Assembly: GCF_901709675.1 (NCBI RefSeq) | Contig: NC_051096.1 | Location: 4,305,001 to 4,369,000, forward strand | DNA: 64,000 nucleotides | Direction of reading: 5' to 3' | From: Syngnathus acus | Lineage: Eukaryota > Chordata > Actinopteri > Syngnathiformes > Syngnathidae | Shown here: piece by piece, positions 37,132-46,600 of the stretch | How the letters are laid out: each line of letters begins with the position of its first letter | How positions within the stretch are numbered: the stretch's first letter is position 1 | The notes under the pieces: model-generated | What the model saw: the letters and a program-made list of their open reading frames with translations, nothing else | Told to the model about the DNA's origin: nothing | The model's database searches: none | Program-made: the position numbers and the translations under genes

Positions 37132-39042
37132 TCAACAAAGGTGACTTGAGCACGCCCACAAGTTGCGTGGGCAACAAAGTTGGACGAGTGGCAAGTGCCT
37201 GAACCTAAGACAAAAAGAGATCTGTAAGTCAAAAGTCAAGTCAACATTTTGTGCAGAAAAAGCCATGAACCTTACCAGTTCAAAAGAAGAGTTCATGGCA
37301 CCAAGTGTTGCGAGCTGCATGACCAGTTCTTTGCTGCCTGTCAGAAAATAAGGGAAAAAAATAAAGATTGGAACGAAGTTGTCATGATGATTGTGCAATG
37401 AGGCGCATACCACTTAAGTGCAAATATGCCTCACTTCTCAGGTTGCCTTGAGATAAGGTTTGCTCTGGCTTCCGCTGTGAGCAGGTACTCGATGGTGCAC
37501 CACACTGGACACAAAAAGAACAGTCATTGAAATTTTTAAACATTCTGGCTGAATTAAATGTTCCTCTCTTACCAGCAGAGGGCTCGTCTTCAGCCTGCCA
37601 CAGTTTGGCTTGAGCTACAGGTGCTTCTACTCCACCGCAGGTGAATGAGCTCACAGAATAGAAGCACCCGTGGCTGGCTTTTTCACTTTCTGGACCAGGA
37701 TTTGTCACCTCTGCCTGTAAAGAAAAAGAACATTGATACAACTCAATCCAAGTTGACTGTTTTTATTTTCAACTGTATACTGGAACCTTCCACTGCAAAC
37801 TTTGGTCTCGGACAACAGCAGACTGGACGGACACTTCTGCACACAACAAAAGAGGGAAAGTTAAAGCTGTCATCAAGTTTATTTGCATGACAAACTGAAA
37901 ATGAAGTTTGCCTTGAGGATTGGTTTCTTTGGCCAGCAGGTGGAAGGTCTTTGTGGCAGAGTGGCCGACAGCATTCTAACTGGAAGCTGCCCTGCATGAA
38001 GAGGAAAAGAAAATACAGGTAAGTGCTTTTAACATGGCAGATTTTCAGCAAGGTGTCACCTGTTTGACTGGAAGTTGATGCCAAGCTGCAACCAGCACCA
38101 CCTGGAACAACAAGCAGTCGTTTAGTAAGTCTTTGCAACTGATTCAAACCTCACTGGAACTCTAATTCCCCAGTCAACCCATGCTCCAGGAAGCTTGTAC
38201 TTTGGCACCACCTAGTGGGAAGAAAACGCACGTGTTTAAATAAATCTTTCAAACAATTTTACCTGTATGAAAAAGTGTTTCACCAGTGAAGAGCGCAGGG
38301 CAGTACTGGATTCCTCTCCAACCACAGCTTGCTGGCCTGAAAGACATTGCAACATTGTAGCTAAGCTTTTAAACTTACGAGCTGGTTTGACTTAGGAACG
38401 CGACATTTGGTCGACATGTTTAGCAAGAGGAGACCTGCAAACGTCTCACGAAGGACAGCAAGTTGGCCATTTTGGAACCTGCAGACAAAGAAAAAGAAAA
38501 AAAAGGACTGGTAAATATTTGATTTTAGTTTCATTGATTTGATTTCTTTCAATTAAACAGAATTTTTGCCTTTTTGCAGTAAACGTGGTTCTTCTGCTGC
38601 AGATGCACACCTGTGGACAGAAACGAGACAATTAGATGCAGTCGATTAAAAGGTTGTGATCCTACTTTAATTACGCAGAAAGTCGGCTTGAAGATTCGTA
38701 CCTGTTGACAGAAATGAGAGAATTAACACGCATGCATCAAAATGTTTGATTCATTCTGTTGTGAGTAAATAGTTTTATCTACTTACCTTCGGCAAAACGG
38801 CGTGGTCGCTCAAACTCTGCTAAATGTTCGTGCAAATAATTTGATAGGTCGTGCAAACGTCTCAGCTTGCATGTTAGCAAGGATTATGCACGTCCAAAGT
38901 GCAACTTTATGCTGAAAGAAAGCAAAAGCAGTTAGTTTTAAAAGTTTAATAGTGGCCATTGAAAACTCACCTTGTCCAAAGTTTTAAACGCCGTTGCGCG
39001 GAGCAGCAGGTGGACCATCTCGACCTGTCAGAAGTGAGCAAG
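37132..39042 (-). other. unrecognised compact multi-exon unit (gene, pseudogene or spliced ncRNA)
   Basis: Minus strand, with intron-sized gaps of about 40-130 bases. Candidate exons in transcript order (plus-strand coordinates, each with a pyrimidine-tract AG acceptor and mostly a good GT donor): about 39042-38971, 38911-38787, 38701-38675, 38610-38571, 38478-38379, 38336-38263, 38211-38155, 38101-38060, from 37991, from 37836, 37714-37573, 37504-37411, 37337-37276, from 37204. The first block holds an ATG at 39018 (MVHLLLRATAFKTLDK). The blocks at 38336, 38211, 38101 and 37991 join in one open frame (57- and 42-base exons are symmetric), and those at 37504, 37337 and 37204 join in another. 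However, the second block has no frame open throughout, and the joins 38379 to 38336 and 37573 to 37504 shift frame. Two donors would have to be GC. I recognise no domain. It lies beyond gja4 and next to tRNA-like sequences. Confidence 0.4.
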
Positions 39043-39061
39043 AGAATGATCGTCGTGTTTG

Positions 39062-39095
39062 TGACGTCTTTTATAGGATTTTTGTGATGACGTCA
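39062..39095 (-). promoter_or_regulatory. TATA box with two CRE-like sites
   Basis: On the minus strand TATAAAA (39069-39075) lies about 50 bases before the ATG at 39018. A perfect palindromic CRE, TGACGTCA (39088-39095), is just upstream, and a second TGACGTC-type half (39062-39068) overlaps the other side of the TATA. Tight TATA plus CRE arrangements are common in cAMP-responsive and spermatid-expressed genes. This is the best argument that the unit downstream is really transcribed. Confidence 0.55.
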
Positions 39096-39174
39096 TTAAT
39101 TGGCAAAAAAAAGAAAAAAAACTTTTCAACACAGAAGTTTAAATAAAGGAGCAAGGTTTAATTTGAGAATATTG

Positions 39175-39244
39175 GTCAGAGCAGGTCTCGAACCCGGGTC
39201 TCCTGCTCACCGGCGCAAATGTTATACCAGCCGCCTACTCTGGC
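39175..39244 (-). pseudogene. tRNA-like sequence 1
   Basis: On the minus strand 70 bases start gccagag and end ctctgac; six of seven acceptor-stem pairs form. A 'ggctggta' D-loop-like motif and a perfect B-box (gggttcgagac) are present. The anticodon arm is imperfect (loop of 8), so identity cannot be assigned. It is either a degenerate tRNA gene or the head of a tRNA-derived SINE. Confidence 0.45.
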
Positions 39245-39331
39245 TTGAATACCTCGCGAGTTTTATTGTGTATTTCAGGTATATGCATCCAAAGTAATGG
39301 ACAAATACAGACACTGAATGTGCGTTTGTAA

Positions 39332-39405
39332 GAGATCAATTGGTCTTGCGGTTAAAGCTTTTGCCTTGTGTTCAGGAGAACCGAGTTCGAGTCTCACACA
39401 TTACT
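39332..39405 (+). pseudogene. tRNA-like sequence 2
   Basis: Plus strand. 'ggtcttgcggttaaagc' resembles an A-box/D-arm and 'gagttcgagtctc' a B-box at the usual spacing. The acceptor stem does not pair well. Lies between two oppositely oriented tRNA-like sequences. Confidence 0.35.
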
Positions 39406-39422
39406 TGGTGTAATAAGTAAAT

Positions 39423-39491
39423 GCACAGAGCGGGATCGAACCCTTGTCTCCCGATCACAAGACCAAGTTTTATACCATTACGCCACCGTGC
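39423..39491 (-). pseudogene. tRNA-like sequence 3
   Basis: Minus strand, 69 bases, starting gcacggtggcgtaatggta and ending ctctgtgc. Six of seven acceptor pairs form (one G-U). The D-loop 'taatggta' and B-box 'gggttcgatcc' match the tRNA consensus, and the first 20 bases resemble eukaryotic tRNA-Gly. The anticodon stem can only form with a short 4-base loop, so it is unlikely to be a working tRNA. Confidence 0.5.
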
Positions 39492-40167
39492 CGTGAAAAT
39501 TTCGACTTTTTGTATGAGTGTCTTTCGAAATATGGCAAAAGGTTTTGAGTCAGAACTACCCCTAAGCAGCTGCATGAAGAAAAAAACTCTTGGACTTTGA
39601 GTCTAAACTTTGTACGCCTCACAAATCATCAACTTTGTCAACTTGGGTTGAAATTGAAGACGCACATGAGACAAAGATTCAAGTGTCGTTTGTTACTTTG
39701 CTTTATTGGTGATCATGAGTAAAGTGCTTGAATAAAACACCCAAGTGTCAGAAACAAAACAATACACATCCATAAACTTCTCGATGCTATGATGACAAGG
39801 AGAACACTGCTGGAAGGCTGATGGATCGTGGAGGGGCGGAAGAGGGTCTCTCCTGGTCCGGCAGCTCCTGCAAATTTAAAATACAATTTAAAAACAATGT
39901 CCATTTTTTTATTGGTTAAGTTGCATTGTATATATTTTTAATGTAATTCTTTTATTCTTTATTATGTTATTTCTGAACAGGGGTACCGACAGTTTTCTAG
40001 CGCTCTGTCGCTACCTTCTGGTCACTATGAGAAATGCAGCCAGTAAAACGAGCCTTTATTTTTTTTGTCTCATGCTATATTACATTTTTGTTTGAGAAGT
40101 AAAAATTGAAAATCAAATTCTCAATCGAAAGCTGAGTACTTTAATTTTGTTGTTTGACAAATGCAAT

Positions 40168-40242
40168 GGGGCAGCATAGCTCAGTATCATTATGTTTGTC
40201 TCCCAACTTAAATGATGTGGGTTCAATTCCCAACCAACACAA
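40168..40242 (+). pseudogene. tRNA-like sequence 4
   Basis: Plus strand. A-box-like 'tagctcagta' and B-box 'gggttcaattccca' with a four-pair T stem. The acceptor ends do not pair. Probably a tRNA relic or SINE head. Confidence 0.35.
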
Positions 40243-41229
40243 CTGTGGCAAAGTATTATTATTTTTTTTAATAACAATACCCACTGACCAAGAGACACGA
40301 ACCATTAAACACCCAGGTTCATCAGAGGTCATCTCCTCAAGGTTCAACCCAATCAACACCCTACCGCCACATCCCAAAATGGAGATTAGAAGGGCAGCAA
40401 AGGCAAGGTGCGCTGTCGAAATCTAATTGAAAGTAAATCATCCTGACAGATCACCGTCTTACTATGTTCTGGCCTCATTCCATCAGTAGACGAGCGGGAA
40501 AGATAGTGAAGCACTGGTGTAAGTGTTTGCATTCAGAGGATGACTTCTCAATGTTTGCCTCTCTGCGTGCACAGTTTGCAATTAATCTAATTGCCTGGTT
40601 CAGCCCAGCCAGTCTCTCACTGCTCATGTTTCTTTTTTTTCACATTCACTTCTCATTACATCATCAATCCAATGAGCACAACATTGTGGATAAAATAAAA
40701 TATGAGGCTGTTGAATGACTCAAGTAGAAGAAAGAAAAATGTGCCTTCTTAACCTTAGCAGAGATATTTGATTTTTTTTTAGAATACAAGAAGCACTTTT
40801 GCAGTTAGAGAAAAAAACCCGACTCGGGTAATTATGCTAACCATTAACACTTTCATGCTCTCAAACATTCATGCCATGCAGCCGTCAAATGGCCACGTCG
40901 GCCTATTGTTAGAACGAGCGCTCGCTCTCTCGCTCACTCCATCTCGCTGACCCATTTACAGTGGTGTCTAAGTTAAGTGCTCGGCGTGGCTACTTTGAAT
41001 GCTGGGAGAAATATCCGGCATGACACCGGGCCGAACCAAATTTCAATGTGCTGAAGACAAAAACAATATTTCCTGTAAATTAAAATTATTCAGTGAGAGT
41101 TACAGTCCACTCTGTACATGTCCTGCCCCCCCCCTTTTTTTTATAGCAATTATATTTGTTAAAGATGGAATGAACAAGTCGTCCAATGGGTTGCCTCAAA
41201 CATGTCTTTGGGGAGCACTTCGTATGAAC

Positions 41230-41441
41230 CACATATGGAGGGTAAGAGCGAGGGAGGAGGGGTGTGTTTGATGGAGGGAGAGCGAGAGAGAGAGGGGGGG
41301 GGAGCGTGAGGGAGGATGTAGCACCGCTGCCTTTCGCTGCTGCGTCTCAATCCTTTCCCACACGGTGGTCGGGGGGGGAGCCGCGCCAAGAGCCGGACGT
41401 TTTGTGACACCCCGCTGAGCATCTCAAGCATCTGCCGCAAG
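41230..41441 (+). other. CpG-rich candidate leader exon (possibly dlgap3)
   Basis: From about 41230 to 41800 the base composition changes to GC- and CpG-rich, with GA and G tracts at about 41279-41302. The stretch ends in a good donor (gccgcaag|gtaaga at 41441/41442). No coding start follows nearby. This looks like a promoter and non-coding first exon reading rightward into a long intron. In human the gene beyond SMIM12 is DLGAP3, so dlgap3 is a reasonable guess from synteny, not from homology. Confidence 0.35.
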
Positions 41442-43300
41442 GTAAGAAGAATCCGAGGTGAAAGTTGCTCATTTGCATGCTCCTCGAGCATCCCTTTGGT
41501 GTTTTCCAAACATCTCTCGAGATGGTAAAATGAAATTTGTTGCGGATGGGCTGTTTTGGTGCATCCCAACTGAGTGGTAGCACTGCGTTTATTGCTGTGG
41601 CGTGTCCTGCAGCTGTGACAACTTGACAGCTAAGGGAAAAGGGAAAAAAAAAAAGCTGAAGTTGGAGATGACCTTAAACACGCACGTTCCATCCGTGCGT
41701 AAATGTTGGCAGAGCGTGAAAGCGCGGCGCTTCTATGCGGCTGTGTTTAAAGTCCAAGGCAGGAGGCGGAGCTAGGACAATTATTTGCACTGCATTGCAC
41801 TGTGGAAAGGGTTCAAAATCAATCACGTGGAGGCACCTCGGCTATCCTCCAGGGGTAACGGGGAGTGAGATGCAGCATGTATTCATCTCCCTGCTCGCGT
41901 GCGGCTAAATGTGTCCACTTATTAAAAAGCGTCCCAACGCAACCTTTAGCGCACATTTGGGTAATGGTGAACACTTTGCCTGCAGCTGATTTTTCTCAAT
42001 GAGCTCATTGGCTCACTTTTTAATTGGAAGGGAACATTAGATGTGTTCCAGACCCCAATGTGGGCTGCTTTTGTCATAGGAGGTTTGTCGGAAGTGTTTT
42101 AAGGCAGGTGTCAGCAAAAAATATATTTCAAATCTGACGATCAAAAAAAAACCCAAATGTGAGTCAGGCCAATTAGAAATTGTAAGAGTTAATGTCAGAA
42201 AGATATGAAGTGAAGAATTGAGCATTTTGTTGCAGTGTTAAACTTGTCAATTAGGGCCCTCAAAAACATGTAAATCTGCCTCCTAGTGGCAGTGAGCGGA
42301 AAATAGAGCAATCTGGATGCTTTGGAAGCGCTACAATCTTTTTAATCGATGTGATTTTAACTGTTTGCACGACTCCAACTAATTATCCGAAATGAGTATT
42401 TTGTTTTTGATATTTGCAGTCATTGCTGTTTCATAAAAAAAAAAAAAAAAAGAATCACGCTTCATTTGATTTGTCGCACATGAAATTAGAAAGGCCCAGT
42501 TAGTCATGTGCATGCGTGGGTGGAGCCATTAAGAACTTTGATGTTTTATGCAGAGTGCAGAAAATGGTGCCTTCAAGCCTGAATATTACTTGCAATAGTA
42601 ATGTGTGACAAATCATCTAAAACACCCCCCCCCCATGGAAGAGCACCTCAATCATACGCAATTTTCTCGATGTCAGATGTGAGAGGGCAGTGTGACGAAT
42701 CAGCGGGCTCATTGGGTGTAAGTCACGCAAATGTTCTCATGGTGGATGGATTGCTGACGTATGACGTCATGTTGTTTGAATATGTGACCCTTCGGCAAGG
42801 GACCGAGCCCCCGAAACTCATCTCGGGGTCCAGCAACTATCAATCTGACATCTCGCTCTACATGCCTGCATTGTGTGTGGTTTGTTTCTCTCTATGGCGT
42901 GGAAAGGGAAATATATACAGCAGAGTGCAAATTGAATTCCCCCTTAAGGGATTAAAAATGATTACTAAATTGAATTAAAAGACGCGCCATATAAATCCTG
43001 TTAGTTCTTTTGTCAAACACAAAAAGCCGGGTGATGATGTTTTTGTCTCTCGCGGGCTTGCCGGATAAAGTGTCATCTTGGCGACAGTGATCGGGGGCAC
43101 TTTGGAAGATGTTGAGTTGACAGATGTGATTTGAGGTGTTCATGATTACGTTTTGGATTTTTTTTTTTTTCGCTATTTATTGCCTCAGGCTTACTGTTAG
43201 GTATTGAGCTGGTGCTTTGAGCACACCGACGTTACATGCATTCACATTCCGCCTTCCCATGTTTGCCTTGTCAAACAGCAATTTTTGACATTCTAACTTG
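41442..43300. other. no recognisable exon; CpG island edge then AT-rich
   Basis: CpG-rich until about 41800, then ordinary AT-rich DNA with a poly-A at 42436-42452 and a C-run at about 42626. No supported coding sequence. Confidence 0.4.
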
Positions 43301-43622
43301 TACAGTGATCCCTCGCTACTTCGCGTTTCGTTTATCGCGGCTTCACTACATCGCGGATTTTTTTTCCAAATTAAAAAAACATTTACAAGTCAAAATAAAA
43401 CTTCTAAACTGAGGAAACCTGTGTCTGACCTTTAGGACAATGTAGTATTGCTCCAAATGTTCGTTTAAGAAGTCCGTTTTCGCGTGTTAGCACGATCGCA
43501 AATTAGCATCTTTCCGCTAAGTCGTTAGCCTGCCCAGTACTTCTTGTTGGTACTTCGCGGATTTCACTTATCGCGGGTGGTTTTTGGAACCAATTATCCG
43601 CGATAAACGAGGGATAACTGTA
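43301..43622. mobile_element. pogo/Tigger-like MITE with TA duplication
   Basis: The body is 43303-43620 between TA dinucleotides (43301-43302 and 43621-43622). The left end CAGTGATCCCTCGC and the right end (reverse complement CAGTTATCCCTCGT) are inverted repeats with adjacent 'TATCGCGG' motifs. The terminal sequence resembles Tigger/pogo elements, which duplicate TA. No transposase remains. Confidence 0.8.
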
Positions 43623-46600
43623 TATTGAGGAATATTTTTTGAAGACTTTGTTAATTGATCGTGATGAGTTTAACTAAACCACATCCACAACTCACTTTAA
43701 TAGCCAATGCTTTTAGCACCTTGATTCAAAAATAAACATCATCTTTAAAAGATCCAATTTCACACCAATACCTGAAAATGCGAGAGCGTGAACATACGCC
43801 ACTTTTTTATGTTTTCCGGAAGACGGTTTTTTTCACATCCTTTCATGAGAGAGCTCGAGATGTTGCATCACTCCACCAAATCCCGTCTTACTGAAGTAAG
43901 ATAAATTAAAAAGCGTGTACAAAAGATAAGGGAAGTGCATGTAAATGGAGCTTCCAGGCGAGCAGTAAGGTTAAAGAGGCGAGGGTAATTTCTGTAACCT
44001 ATCCGGGCCGGGGTAAAAAAAAAAAAAAAAGTTTGCTTGTGTTCCCAGTGTCCTCCTCTCTGATGCACTTGGGCATGAAATTGTCCCCCTTTCCATCCTA
44101 GCAAGCGCCGAGCCTCCAAGTCAATTGGCCATCAGAGCAGGCGGCCTTTCTGCATGCGCCGTTTGTTGGCTCGGGTTCCTATCACGGCCGTTTATTTGTG
44201 TTATCAGCTGACTCTGACGAGCGAAACGCGCAAGCGACCATTATGCGCCGGGATCAAGCGAAACTGCAAATGCATGGTGAGATATAGCTGGAGGAAAACA
44301 TTGCATTGGTTACACTAGGGAGCAATGCGGCGGTTCCCAAAAATCCATACGGTATGAAAAATATGCTGCGTGTTTGCTAAAGTCATGCTACATGCTGGAG
44401 CACCCCAGGAGACGCATGTGGATAACTGCTTTGCATTTTCATGGCTAAATCATTGTACACTTTTCCTTCCCATGACTGTTATTTCCATGAAATTAAGCAG
44501 TCTGCATCCAAATATGCAAAGCACCCCTCTTCTGATCCGACTGCAATGATTGCGTTTATAAGATTCACAGTATGTGGAAATGCATTAGGATGATTGCGAC
44601 CCGACTTGAGAAAATCCAGAACTGGATTTTATAGAAAGTGATTTTAAAATCTGCCTGCAGCAGAACAGCTAACTGCTGCTTCACCCTGTTTGTTTTGAAC
44701 TCTCCAATCATCGACCCAAGTCTCCAAACGTCATAGCTCAGCTCGGTTTATATTCAATTACAATTCCTCAAATGTATTCAGGACCCTAAGGCACTCTACT
44801 TGCACTCCTAATTCTCAAAACGAGCTCACACAATGCTCTTCATTCCCCGTCCCTAAAGATACAATGTCATACGAGAAGATTGGTAATATTAGCTCACGCA
44901 CTCAACAATGTCATTCATTTAAAAATGATGGTGATTTGATTTAAAACACTCTCAGGTCATTAGTGGTTAAATAAAAGGCTTTTCCATTGAATTAGTCGGA
45001 TATTTTTACAGAATATTTTTCCCTTCATGCCCGCACCACGCGATAGTATATCAAGGTGCTGGTGGGCAGGGGCGAGCTGGAAGATGAGCCCATCCGTTAG
45101 AAAGGGGTGGGGGGGGGGTGACGACCTAATAGAGGGGATGAGCAGCTCTGTCGATGAGTCACGATGAAAAGCTGTCATTTGACGGAGGGAGGGCGGGTGG
45201 GGATGATTTTAAATGCTAGGCTTCATCACAAGCATGGCAGCCCGTCATTGTCTCCCGGCGTGACGTGCTAGTTTCTTCCTTTGTTTTATCCTCCCACCTC
45301 CCCAATTCATTCTCTTGTCACCCGTCCTCCGTCTTCCAGCTCCGTCACTGTCACCGTTAAGGCCTTCATCCACATTGAATGGCACAAGGTTTTTCCAAAA
45401 ACTCTTTAGAGTGATCGCAACGGAGCAGGTGGTAGAGTGAGGACACACTTCAGTGGGACATGCTGGCGTTTAGATTTAAATAGATAATGGCAGCGTCCGG
45501 GCGCTTGTTGGGCCCTGTGAATAATGCAGGAGAGTCCTGAAGCCATTGTTGCTAGGCGTCACTGATGTAGCAGCTCGGAGAGTTTGCAATATTGATACCC
45601 AAAAAGAGATGGAGGGATGGCAAAAGTTAAAAAACGGCTGGTTAAATGGATTTTAAAATCAAACACGGGCATACATTTGAAGATACTGACCCTGCAGTCT
45701 AATGGTGAGCCTTTTTTTTTTTTTTTTAATTTCTCAGAATCAGGGTTTAATTCTCGGCTCTAAATTGAGAAGTTTGTCTCTAAGTGCCTCGTGGTTATCA
45801 AGCAACCAGTCCGGAGTTTTGGACTAGAGTGTTTCTCTTGTCAGCCTGCAGTAGAATTTACAATTGCCATCTTGGCTTTGTCTCAAAAGTGTCGACTCAT
45901 ATTTTAAGGGAATAGAACGCTACTGTATCTTTTGACAACTCCGAATGCCAATGAGCTCATTTATGCCTTCTTACTTGCTATCAGCTCTGATATTTGTCTA
46001 CGCTAATTTACAGTTGGTCAGTTTAGCTTTAATGTGGTGCATCTGGAAGATGGCCAGAGGCGGCATCTGATGTGTTCAGAAGTGAAGGAAGTGGGGGGGT
46101 GTCGGGTTCCACAGCTGTCACACTGTTCTGACCCGCCGGGCAGATGTTCGGGAGGGCTAGACGAACTCTGGCCCGACATGATACTGCGGGGACCGTGACC
46201 TTTGTGTTGAATGTGACCGCCAATGAGGGAACAAGAATTGATCACGACCTTCCAAGTAATATTTTCTTGGCCTAATATTTATGGTATTTACACTCCGTAT
46301 GAATATTGTATGGCGTGATATCTATTTAATGTGCAAATGTTTCGAAGCAATTCAATGAAATAGCATGTATTCCCTTTGATGGAGAAATTGCCCGCAGGCG
46401 ACGTTGTTGTTCCGTTGATGCGTATTAAGAAATCTCTCGTCAAGTGTGTGAAGCGACATACACAATGGGAAATGATTACCATGTTGTGTGTTTGCTTTGC
46501 CGGGCTGTGATTACTCAAGTAGTGACGAGGGGGTTCAGAGCGCCGAGTAAAAAGAAAGGCGTCGTCACGATTCGTGCGTTGGATTTTCACTAGGTCGCAC

